From positions 1 to 58,598 of the forward strand of contig NZ_JAQSEA010000082.1 in NCBI RefSeq assembly GCF_029946185.1: a stretch of 58,598 bases of DNA, read 5' to 3'. A program made the position numbers and the translations under genes. The notes under the pieces are model-generated. The model ran no database searches, was not told the origin of the DNA, and saw only the letters and a list, made by a program, of their open reading frames with translations. Numbering within the stretch: the stretch's first letter is position 1; the number at the start of each line of letters is the position of its first letter. The stretch is from Prosthecobacter sp. (GTDB lineage: Bacteria; Verrucomicrobiota; Verrucomicrobiia; Verrucomicrobiales; Verrucomicrobiaceae). Positions 1 through 7,114 of this stretch are shown here, piece by piece.

Positions 1-1312
1 TGTACTCCTGCCAGAACATGCCTTTCAATTCGGCGGCGGTGACTTCGCGGCCCAGTTTGTCCACCAAATCGTTGGCGATGGGGCCGAAGTCGCGCTGCAT
101 GTCTTTGGGCAGTTCGATGCCGAATTCGCTTTCCAGCAGGTAGGCGACGCCGCCCTTGCCGCTCTGCGAATTCACGCGAATGACTTCGCGGTATTCGCGG
201 CCGATGTCGTTGGGATCGATGGTGAGGTAAGGCACGTCCCACATGGTCTTGTGCTCTTCGTAGCCGGTGAGTCCCTTCTTGATCGCATCCTGATGGCTAC
301 CGCTGAAGGCGGTGAAGACGAGCTCGCCGCTGTAAGGATGGCGCGGCGCGACGGTCATACCGGTGGTGCGTTCATACATGTGGATGAGGCCGCTCATGTC
401 GCTGAAGTCCAGGCCGGGCGCGATGCCGTGCATGTAGAGATTCATGGCGACTTGCACGACGTCCAGATTGCCAGTGCGCTCGCCATTGCCAAACAGGGTG
501 CCTTCCACGCGGTCGGCTCCTGCAAGCAGGCCCATCTCGGTAGCGGCGGTGCCGGTGCCACGGTCGTTGTGGGTGTGCAGGCTGATGATCAGGCTGTCGC
601 GGTTTTTGATGTTCGTGCAGATCCATTCGATCTGGTCGGCATACACGTTGGGCATGGCCACCTCGACGGTGTCGGGCAGGTTAAGGATCATCTTGTTCTC
701 CGGCGTCGGCTGCCACACGTCCATGACGGCTTCGCTGATCTCCTTGGCGAATTCGACTTCGGTGGCGCTGAAGCTTTCGGGTGAGTACTGCAAGGTCACC
801 TGCGTGCCACCTTCCGTGAGACGGTGGAGGCGGTCCTTGATCATCTGCGCGCCTTTGACGGCCACGGCGATGATCTCTTCCTTGGTCTTGCCAAACACGT
901 ATTTCCGCTGCGCAGGAGACGTGGAATTGTACATGTGGATGACGACCTTCTTGGCACCCAAAAGCGACTCGACGGTCTTCTCGATCAAATCCTCACGCGC
1001 CTGCACCAGGCACTGGATCGTCACATCGTCAGGGATGCGGTTCTCCTCGATGAGGCGGCGGTTGAAGCTGAACTCGGTGTTGGAGGCAGAGGGGAAGCCG
1101 ACCTCGATTTCCTTGAAGCCGCATTTCACCAGAGCATCGAACATTTCGAGCTTCTGGGAGACATTCATCGGCACGGCGAGCGCCTGATTGCCGTCGCGCA
1201 GATCGACGCTGCACCACATGGGTGCGTGGGTCAGATGGCGTGAGGGCCATTGACGATTGGGGATGCTGATCAGCGGGAAGGGCTGATACTTGGAAGAAGG
1301 GTCTTTTAACAT
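1..1312 (-). CDS. leuA: 2-isopropylmalate synthase, C-terminus cut by window edge
   Basis: Condenses acetyl-CoA with 2-oxoisovalerate, the committed cytosolic step of leucine synthesis. About 437 codons are visible from the ATG at 1312; the C-terminal regulatory domain lies outside the window. The catalytic TIM barrel is clear: WCSVDLRDGNQAL near residue 35 contains the metal-binding D-G-N-Q block, KEIEVGFPSAS follows, and HTHNDRGTG near residue 245 supplies the metal-ligand His pair. The N-terminal block PFPLISIPNRQWP is typical of the long yeast/actinobacterial LeuA type rather than the shorter enterobacterial type. A leucine-rich leader ORF lies 114 bases upstream on the same strand, suggesting attenuation control. 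Identity is very secure; the subtype is inferred from the N-terminal block. Confidence 0.96.
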   Translation of the reverse strand, partial: MLKDPSSKYQPFPLISIPNRQWPSRHLTHAPMWCSVDLRDGNQALAVPMNVSQKLEMFDALVKCGFKEIEVGFPSASNTEFSFNRRLIEENRIPDDVTIQCLVQAREDLIEKTVESLLGAKKVVIHMYNSTSPAQRKYVFGKTKEEIIAVAVKGAQMIKDRLHRLTEGGTQVTLQYSPESFSATEVEFAKEISEAVMDVWQPTPENKMILNLPDTVEVAMPNVYADQIEWICTNIKNRDSLIISLHTHNDRGTGTAATEMGLLAGADRVEGTLFGNGERTGNLDVVQVAMNLYMHGIAPGLDFSDMSGLIHMYERTTGMTVAPRHPYSGELVFTAFSGSHQDAIKKGLTGYEEHKTMWDVPYLTIDPNDIGREYREVIRVNSQSGKGGVAYLLESEFGIELPKDMQRDFGPIANDLVDKLGREVTAAELKGMFWQEY

Positions 1313-1380
1313 GACGAGACAAATGGGGACAGGATTAACAAGATTTCAGAATGGCACAGGATTTTCCTGATCTGAGAAAC

Positions 1381-1398
1381 TGCCGTGACGTGACGGCA
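1381..1398 (-). promoter_or_regulatory. Hairpin between leucine leader ORF and leuA
   Basis: The bases tgccgtgacgtgacggca form a 6-bp stem (TGCCGT/ACGGCA) between the leader ORF stop and the leuA start. A second small dyad around AGGATTTTCCT lies at about 1361-1373. Position fits an attenuator, but no strong U-tract follows, so termination activity is inferred only. Confidence 0.35.
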
Positions 1399-1426
1399 AG
1401 GGGCATGACGAGGAAACACGGGCCGC

Positions 1427-1483
1427 CTACCCTTGCGTAAGTCGCAGGGAGAGGAGAAGGAGAGCCGTGGCGGTGGTGGTCAT
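1427..1483 (-). CDS. leuL: Leucine leader peptide (putative attenuator ORF)
   Basis: An 18-codon ORF reads MTTTATALLLLSLRLTQG and stops 114 bases before leuA on the same strand. Six of its eleven last codons are leucine, with four in a row. This is the arrangement of classic amino-acid leader peptides, in which ribosome stalling at scarce leucyl-tRNA changes downstream RNA folding and so controls leuA. No good Shine-Dalgarno sequence is visible, but many genes in this window lack one. The leucine codons are CTC, CTT and CTG, so no rare codon is used. Chance occurrence is possible for so short an ORF; location and composition together make a leader the better reading. Confidence 0.6.
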   Translation of the reverse strand: MTTTATALLLLSLRLTQG

Positions 1484-1508
1484 GGACAGTTGGAAGAAAG
1501 CAGAGATG

Positions 1509-1634
1509 GGGTGACTAGTCAAGAGAGTCAAGGCTTCGCCGTCATGGTGGTCAAGATTGTGAAGAAGGTGGTCGCATGGCGATTTGACGACACTTGACCT
1601 CTTGACTGCGCAGCCCTTGACCTCTTGACTGCTC
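1509..1634. repeat. TTGACC/GTCAAG short-repeat cluster
   Basis: The leuA-hisA intergenic region carries GTCAAG and its complement CTTGAC many times: three GTCAAG-type copies near 1509-1552, then the 21-base unit around CTTGACCTCTTGACTGC repeated twice in tandem at 1588-1634. The same motif clusters at 30302-30440 and 53781-53875. The rest of 1313-1643 holds the leader ORF and a diffuse ACAGGATTAACAAGATTTC-type repeat near 1329-1372. Confidence 0.7.
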
Positions 1635-1643
1635 ACCCTCCCT

Positions 1644-2432
1644 ATGACCCAATTCCGCCCCTGCATTGATCTCCACGATGGCCGCGTAAAGCAGATTGTC
1701 GGCTCTTCGTTGCGTGATGATGGGACGGGACTGAAGACGAACTTTGTGAGCGATCGAGATGCAGCGTGGTATGGCGAGCTGTATCGGCGCGATGGGCTGA
1801 CGGGCGGGCATGTGATCCTGCTGGGGAAGGGGAACGAGGACGCGGCGAAGGCGGCGACGGGGGCATTTCCGGGTGGCTTGCAGGTCGGGGGCGGGATTCG
1901 CTCGTGCAATGCGGCGGAGTATCTGGAGGCCGGAGCCAGCCATGTGATCGTGACAAGCTACCTGTTTGAAACGGATGGCACTTTCAATCAGACACGGCTC
2001 GATAAGATGGTGGCTGCGGCGGGCAAGGAGCGGCTGGTGATTGATCTGAGCTGCAAGGCGACGGCGACGGGCTGGACGGTGGCGATGAACCGCTGGCAAA
2101 CGCTGACGACGCTGGATGTGACGCCGGAGTCGCTGCGCTTTCTTGCGGGACATTGTGCGGAGTTTTTGATCCATGCCGTGGATGTGGAGGGGAAGTGCGA
2201 GGGGATTGATGAGGCGCTGGTGAGTTTTCTCGGCGAGCACTCGCCGCTGCCGATGACCTATGCAGGTGGCATCCGGCACTTGGATGATTTGAAGCGTATT
2301 GATGAACTGAGCCATGGCCGTGTGGATGGCACGGTGGGTAGTGCGCTGGATTTGTTTGGCGGCACGGGGGCGAAGTATGCGGAGCTGGTGGCGTGGAACG
2401 GGCGCAGAAGTAGCGCCATCGATTCAGCCTAG
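1644..2432 (+). CDS. hisA: HisA, eukaryote-type (ProFAR isomerase)
   Basis: Isomerises the aminoaldose ProFAR to the aminoketose PRFAR in histidine synthesis. The 262-residue protein matches the fungal/plant HIS6 branch rather than ordinary bacterial HisA: CIDLHDGRVKQIVG at the start, LQVGGGIRSCNAAEYL near residue 77, VIVTSYLF, LVIDLSCKATATGWTVAMN near 132, EFLIHAVDVEGKCEGID near 177, and YAGGIRHLDDL plus DELSHGRVDGTVGSALDLFGG at the end. The two aspartates expected for acid/base catalysis sit in CIDLHDG and HAVDVEG. It is divergent from leuA. The stop codon lies inside the left arm of an inverted repeat. Function is secure. Confidence 0.95.
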   Translation: MTQFRPCIDLHDGRVKQIVGSSLRDDGTGLKTNFVSDRDAAWYGELYRRDGLTGGHVILLGKGNEDAAKAATGAFPGGLQVGGGIRSCNAAEYLEAGASHVIVTSYLFETDGTFNQTRLDKMVAAAGKERLVIDLSCKATATGWTVAMNRWQTLTTLDVTPESLRFLAGHCAEFLIHAVDVEGKCEGIDEALVSFLGEHSPLPMTYAGGIRHLDDLKRIDELSHGRVDGTVGSALDLFGGTGAKYAELVAWNGRRSSAIDSA

Positions 2433-2562
2433 TTCTACATTGTTAAGCGTCTTGGGCGAGGCGGAGCAGTCCTTGTTCCACAGGAACAAGGCTACTTTGC
2501 TGCGCTGAGACGTCAGCCGAAAGCAACCTGCCTGACGATCAAGTCTAACAATGTAGAACTAG
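2429..2562. repeat. 17-bp perfect inverted repeat bounding a 100-nt element
   Basis: ctagttctacattgtta at 2429-2445 is matched exactly by its reverse complement at 2546-2562. Between them lies a 9-bp hairpin, ccttgttcc/ggaacaagg with an ACA loop, at about 2472-2492. The arms contain the stop codons of both convergent genes (hisA and the minus-strand secreted protein). It could be a bidirectional terminator or a small non-autonomous mobile element. Confidence 0.8.
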
Positions 2563-3759
2563 TATCCCTTCATCATTTCTTTCCGCCCATCATTGAAAAG
2601 CTGGAGGCCTTGGGCACCGGCGGCGCGGATTTTCTTGGCGCGTTCTTCGTAGTGTTCGCGGGTGAGGAGGGTGTGGGGAATGGGCTTCAGCTTGCCTTCG
2701 GCGATGAGTTTGTCTTCCTCGGCCGTGGTGTCGTGGCCTTTGACGGTGGCTTCTTCGCTAAAGTACACGGCGCAACCGCTGCCCTGAGCCATCTTCACAA
2801 ATGGGGCGATGTCGAAGTCGTAGCCGCCGAGGCCATACTGACCGACGACGAGGTAGTCGAGCATGCCTTCCTTTAGCCAGGTTTGGATGTCGCAGCCCCA
2901 GGTGGGATACTTCTGCCAGTCGATGCGGACGGAGAGGCCGAGGTGCCTGCCTTTGCGTTTGCCGGCTTCATCCAAAAGCTTGCGGACGTCGCGGACAAAG
3001 AGGTTCATCATTTCATAGCGCAGCGGAACCCAGCGCGGATCATCCTGGGAAACAGTGCTGGCTTCCACGCCGTATTTCGCTTTGAAGGCATCGCTCATTG
3101 GCTTCTCGAAACCGAAGAAGGTGGGGTGCCGCTGGAAGTCGAGATTGATGCCGTCGATGTCCTGCTCGACCACTTCGCGCAGGATGCCGAGCTTGAACTC
3201 GCGCACTTCGGGGAAGGCGTAGGATTGATGCGCGCCCTCTTTGCCCTTGGCATCCAAAGTGCGGAGCTCGGGGTGCTGCCACCAGAAGGTGCTGTTGGCA
3301 AATTTCGGGAAGGTGCCGCCCCAGGTGTTCGCTGCGTAGTCGCCATTCATGCGGAGTGCGGCGTAGCAGGAGATGCCGGCCTCGTGACAGGCGGCGGTGA
3401 CGATGGCGAGGGTGTTCTCTCCGGCATCGGCCATGCGCTGCACGGTGTCGTGCGCGAGCTTGTCTCCACGGCGGGGGAACTCCTTCATGCCTGTGCCGTA
3501 AAAGTTCCGTGACCTTGGAGGGATAATTGGTGCGGCTGCCCGCGACGACACACCACTCCAGCACGGCGATCTGCGTGTCTTTGTAGAAGTGCATCGACTT
3601 CTTCAAATCTTCCGCGCCTTTGTATCGGCCGCTGTAGAAAGAGCTAAAGCCGTCGTCATACGCGACAAGAGTCAGGTCGCCCCCGCGTGGCTTGGGCGGC
3701 TCGGCGGCAAGGAGCGTGGCGCTGAACAGGCAGAGGGCGGGAAGGAGGAAGCGGGGCAT
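2559..3759 (-). pseudogene. Secreted TIM-barrel-like putative glycoside hydrolase, one frameshift
   Basis: The start at 3759 gives a Sec signal peptide (MPRFLLPALCLFSATLLAA) followed by DLTLVAYDDGFSSFYSGRYK. The frame breaks near 3505 after NYPSKVTE and resumes one base out as YGTGMKEFPRRGDKLAHD, continuing to GLQLFNDGRKEMMKGY. Removing one T from the four-T run CTTTTACGG restores a protein of about 399 residues. The C-terminal part (VEQDIDGINLDFQRHP, LGLSVRIDWQKYPTWG, MLDYLVVGQYGL) resembles the TIM-barrel proteins of GHL10/DUF-type putative glycosidases found in PVC bacteria. The substrate is unknown. Base-calling error and true decay both fit. Confidence 0.7.
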
Positions 3760-3891
3760 GGGAAATGAACGCAGTTGATGACGCATTCGTTGCGAATTGT
3801 GCGCCTGACGACGCTTCAATTAAGACGGGGACTCCCGTCCGCCAAGAAAACGGTTGAAGCAGCGGGAGTGCCCGCTTCACTTCATGCACAC

Positions 3892-4695
3892 ATGAAAATC
3901 ATCCGCTACACCGACTCGCTGGGAAACATTGCGCATGCGGCATTGCAGGCGGATGGCACGGCGCTGCTCATCGAGGGAGACATCTTGGGTGAGCACCGCG
4001 TGACTGACCGCAAGGCGGAGGAGACCAAGCTGCTCGCGCCGGTGCAGCCGTTTGCGATTGTGTGCATCGGGCTGAACTACAAGAAGCATGCGGAAGAGAC
4101 GAAGGCAGAGATCCCAAAGCATCCCGTGGTGTTCATGAAACTGCCGAATGTGGTGCAGCATCCAGGAGAGCCGATCCTGCTGCCGACTCATCTCAAGAGC
4201 GACAAGGTCGATTACGAAGCCGAACTGGCGGTGGTCATTGGCAAGAAGGCGAAGAATGTGAGCAAGGCGGATGCGTTGAATTATGTGCTGGGCTACACCT
4301 GCGCGAATGATGTGAGCGCGCGTGACTGGCAGAAGCACGGCGGTGGAGGTCAATGGTGCCGTGGCAAGTCGTTTGATACTTTCTGCCCGCTTGGCCCGGT
4401 GCTGGTGACAGCGGACGAGATCCCGAATCCGAACAGCCTTGCGATCAAGACGATGCTCAATGGAGAGACGATGCAGGAGTGGAACACGGACGACATGATC
4501 TTTGATGTGCCGACGCTGATCGAGTTTCTGAGCGGCAGCACCACGCTGATGCCTGGCACTGTGATCCTCACCGGCACGCCCCATGGCGTGGGCGCGGCGC
4601 GCACGCCTCCGGTGTTTATGAAGGATGGAGATACGGTGAGCGTGGAGATCGCGCAGATCGGGACGCTGACGAATCCGGTGCGGAATGAGGCGTGA
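3892..4695 (+). CDS. Fumarylacetoacetate hydrolase family protein
   Basis: A 267-residue FAH-superfamily enzyme, which hydrolyses or isomerises acylpyruvate-type C-C bonds with a divalent metal. The start is [12 protein letters not shown] at 3892; upstream in-frame codons lack family similarity. [16 protein letters not shown] near residue 58 is the family's entry motif. The metal site is [12 protein letters not shown] near 105 (E-x-E) with the ligand Asp in [11 protein letters not shown] near 138. [10 protein letters not shown] and [14 protein letters not shown] near 240 are the usual substrate-loop and C-terminal motifs. Members cover oxaloacetate decarboxylases, acylpyruvases and 2-keto-gluconate type enzymes, so the exact substrate is open. 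It diverges from the frameshifted gene upstream. Confidence 0.88.
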   Translation: MKIIRYTDSLGNIAHAALQADGTALLIEGDILGEHRVTDRKAEETKLLAPVQPFAIVCIGLNYKKHAEETKAEIPKHPVVFMKLPNVVQHPGEPILLPTHLKSDKVDYEAELAVVIGKKAKNVSKADALNYVLGYTCANDVSARDWQKHGGGGQWCRGKSFDTFCPLGPVLVTADEIPNPNSLAIKTMLNGETMQEWNTDDMIFDVPTLIEFLSGSTTLMPGTVILTGTPHGVGAARTPPVFMKDGDTVSVEIAQIGTLTNPVRNEA

Positions 4696-4697
4696 GC

Positions 4698-4787
4698 AAA
4701 GTAGTTCAGAGCTTTAGCTCGCTCCGGGTCTGGGGACGCGGGGCCACACGAACACCTTCATTTCAGGCCATGGAATTTTTCGGCTGA
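4698..4787 (+). repeat. GAGCTTTAGCTC family repeat, copy flanking the DNA glycosylase gene on the left
   Basis: Begins AAAGTAGTTC and contains GAGCTTTAGCTCGCTCCGGG, three bases after the stop of the FAH gene. About 90 bases align almost base for base with 6040-6130, including a shared GGGCCACA and ACACC.TCATTT tail. The two copies are in direct orientation around 4901-5998. Confidence 0.8.
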
Positions 4788-4900
4788 GCTTTAAAAGCCA
4801 TCTGGATACAGCACGACAGCGGGACCGATCATTTCTGCTTGGCGGGCAACATCATCGCAACGACTACTCAAACAACTGTTTCCCGTGTTTCAATTTTCCC

Positions 4901-5998
4901 ATGCCCGCTGAACCGAGCCTCGACGATCTGCGTCGCTACGCGTTGGCGCGCACCCTGTTCACGCCGACCACGCTGCTGGGTGCCATCCAGCGCTTGGGTT
5001 TTGTGCAGGCGGACCCGATCCGCGCTCCGGCACGGGCGCAGGACCTTACTCTGCGCCACCGCGTCAAGGACTACCGCGTGGGCGATCTGGAGCGCCGGTA
5101 TGAGAGTCTTGCAATCGACGAGGACTGCCTGATCAACTATGGTTTCCTTCCACGCGAGCACCTGGCGCTGATGCATCCGCGCCAAGCTGCCCGGCATTGG
5201 GATGCCGAGAACGAGCGCAAGGCCGCCGACATTCTGGCCTTCGTGCATGAGCGCGGCGCAGTCCATCCCCGCGAGGTCGAAGCGCACTTTGCCCACGGGC
5301 GCGTCAAGAATTACTGGGGCGGTTCGAGCAACGCCAGCACGCACCTGCTCGACGGCATGCACTATCGCGGCCTGTTGAGGGTGAGGCGGCGCGACAGCGG
5401 CACCCGCGTCTATGAGGCCGTGGCGCATCCACCCTTGGATGACAGCCCTGAGGGAGGCGCACGGCGTGCGGCCGCATTGATCGACCTGGTGGTGCGCAAG
5501 TATGCGCCCCTGCCTGCCGCCAGCCTGACCTACTTGGTACGGCTGCTCGGCTATGGCGCGCCGCATCTGGCGGCCCAGAAGCAGGCAGCACTTCGGCTGG
5601 CACGTGAGCAACTGGCCAGTTGTCGCCTCGACGGAACGATCTGGTACTGGCCCGCCGACGAGAAGCCGCGCTCGCGCCGCCATACAGTGGACGAACGGCT
5701 GCGCTTGCTCGCCCCCTTCGATCCCGTGGTCTGGGACCGTCGCCGCTTCGAGCTGCTGTGGGGGTGGAGGTACAAGTTCGAGGCCTACACGCCGCCAGCA
5801 AAGCGTCAGTTCGGCTACTACGCGCTACCGATGCTCTGGCGCGGGCATGTCATCGGCTGGGCCAACGTATCCGCACGGGAGGGTCGGCTGGAGTCGGTCT
5901 TTGGCTATGCGGCGGGATCGGCACCGGGCGGCGCGGCGTTCCGAAGCGCGCTGGACGAAGAGCTGCAGCGCATGGAGCAGTTCTTTGCCGCACGCTGA
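4901..5998 (+). CDS. YcaQ/AlkZ-family winged-helix DNA glycosylase
   Basis: A 365-residue member of the winged-helix DNA glycosylase family that includes E. coli YcaQ (AlkX) and Streptomyces AlkZ, which unhook interstrand crosslinks or bulky N-glycosidic lesions. The diagnostic Q-x-D catalytic block is GFVQADPIRAPARAQDL near residue 33; the YcaQ branch has Q-x-D and the AlkZ branch Q-x-Q, so this belongs to the YcaQ-like side. Further family features are GFLPREHLALMHP near 84, WGGSSNASTHLLDGMHYRGLLRVRR near 136, RLRLLAPFDPVVWDRRR near 260 and the C-terminal GYYALPMLWRGHVIGW. Length is close to the family norm. The gene is bracketed by two direct copies of an intergenic repeat, which could reflect acquisition as a unit. 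Confidence 0.87.
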   Translation: MPAEPSLDDLRRYALARTLFTPTTLLGAIQRLGFVQADPIRAPARAQDLTLRHRVKDYRVGDLERRYESLAIDEDCLINYGFLPREHLALMHPRQAARHWDAENERKAADILAFVHERGAVHPREVEAHFAHGRVKNYWGGSSNASTHLLDGMHYRGLLRVRRRDSGTRVYEAVAHPPLDDSPEGGARRAAALIDLVVRKYAPLPAASLTYLVRLLGYGAPHLAAQKQAALRLAREQLASCRLDGTIWYWPADEKPRSRRHTVDERLRLLAPFDPVVWDRRRFELLWGWRYKFEAYTPPAKRQFGYYALPMLWRGHVIGWANVSAREGRLESVFGYAAGSAPGGAAFRSALDEELQRMEQFFAAR

Positions 5999-6039
5999 TC
6001 CAATCTAGGGCGGCGAGCGTGATTCTCACTCTTCCCGCC

Positions 6040-6318
6040 AAAGTACTCGCGAGCTTTGGCCCGCTCCGGGCGTGGGAAAGATGGGCCACATGGACACCCT
6101 CATTTTGGCCAAGGATTTTGTTGGCAGAGGATGCAGAATCCGGAAGTCCGGAATTCTGAGGTCTGGTTTCAGATTTTTGCCATTCCTTTGATCTCCATTC
6201 CCTTGCCATAAAACAACTGCTCCGCCTGCCCCTGGCAAAGCACGGATGAACTTGAGTTTGCGCTGGGAGAGGGGCGTTGCGTTTGCCAGAACGAGCTAAA
6301 GCTCATGAGTACTTTTTT
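6040..6318. repeat. Inverted-repeat-bounded intergenic element (GAGCTTTAGCTC family)
   Basis: The left end reads AAAGTACTC then GAGCTTTGGCCCGCTCCGGG. The right end, 6287-6318, reads AGAACGAGCTAAAGCTC then ATGAGTACTTTTTT, the inverse of the left. The element fills the space between the DNA glycosylase stop and the stop of the LON-domain gene. The interior shows no gene I can recognise. Confidence 0.75.
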
Positions 6319-6941
6319 CAGCAGTCCTGCGCTTTTTCCAGTTCGCTGATGAGCATTTCGTAGCGGCGCTGGGGGCAGCATTCTTCGAGGAGGGCGCGGA
6401 GGGCGGCTTTTTTCCGCACGAAGTGAAAGGCGATGATGTCGCAGACGGCTTCGGCTTCGTCCATTTCTTCAAGTTCCTGCCGCATTTGATGCATGCTGGC
6501 GCAACTGTCATCGGTGGGCGCTGGCAGCAACTCAAGCGCGCGTGATTTCAAAAGGCGCAAGGCTTTAGTGGGCGCATGCTGGGTGAGCACGGGCTCCACA
6601 CGGGCGATGCGGAAGGGCTTCACCTGATCCCAACCGGTGATGCGTACGCGGCAGACGCCGTAGAGCATGACCTGTGAGGTGCCGTCGGGATTTTTGACCG
6701 AGGCACGGATGAGCCCCGCCGTGGTGACTGGCAGCACGTCATTACCGCCGTCGGAAACGCCGACGCAGAACATGCGGTCAGTTTGCAGCGCGTGGTCCAG
6801 CATGCGGCGGTAGCGGTCTTCAAAGATGAAGAGCGGCAGATGGCAGCCGGGGAAGTGGTAGCAGTCGTCCAGCACTATTACCGGCAGGCTTTGAGGGAGC
6901 ATAAAGCCTTTGGCCGAGAATGTTTTTGAGGAGATGTCCAT
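6318..6941 (-). CDS. LON substrate-binding domain protein
   Basis: A 207-residue stand-alone protein with the N-terminal (substrate-binding) domain of Lon protease and no ATPase or protease part. The pattern LPVIVLDDCYHFPGCHLPLFIFEDRYRRMLDHALQ near residue 20 is the family's PLF-x-FE-x-RY motif, followed by CVGVSDGGNDVLPVTTAGLI and a Lon-like beta-barrel segment VMLYGVCRVRITGW. The C-terminus is helical and acidic (QELEEMDEAEAVCDIIAF). Such proteins may act as protein-interaction or substrate-adaptor modules; the role is not established. An alternative start at MLPQSL (6902) is possible. Its stop codon abuts one intergenic repeat and another lies upstream at 7027-7106. Confidence 0.8.
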   Translation of the reverse strand: MDISSKTFSAKGFMLPQSLPVIVLDDCYHFPGCHLPLFIFEDRYRRMLDHALQTDRMFCVGVSDGGNDVLPVTTAGLIRASVKNPDGTSQVMLYGVCRVRITGWDQVKPFRIARVEPVLTQHAPTKALRLLKSRALELLPAPTDDSCASMHQMRQELEEMDEAEAVCDIIAFHFVRKKAALRALLEECCPQRRYEMLISELEKAQDC

Positions 6942-7026
6942 GAGTCAGGTGACACGGGGGATACGTGCCCATGCGTCCGATGGTTCCTTGTTTCCTGCGC
7001 AACGCCAATGAATCGTTCGGAAGGAC

Positions 7027-7106
7027 AAAGTACTTACGAACTTTAGCGCGTTCTGGGAGGTGCGCTGCGCTCCAGAATCCGGAGCGAGCTAAAGCTCACG
7101 AGTACA
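7027..7106. repeat. GAGCTTTAGCTC family repeat, paired copy
   Basis: AAAGTACTTACGAACTTTAG plus CGCGTTCTGG on the left, and GGAGCGAGCTAAAGCTCACG plus AGTAC on the right, form an 80-base imperfect inverted repeat with a short GC-rich centre. It ends 8 bases before the stop codon of the next minus-strand gene. Confidence 0.8.
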
Positions 7107-7114
7107 TTCCTAAA

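Noticed and set aside
3490-3520. Programmed ribosomal frameshifting in the secreted protein gene
   Set aside because: No slippery heptamer, stimulatory hairpin or internal Shine-Dalgarno is visible; a homopolymer error or mutation is simpler.
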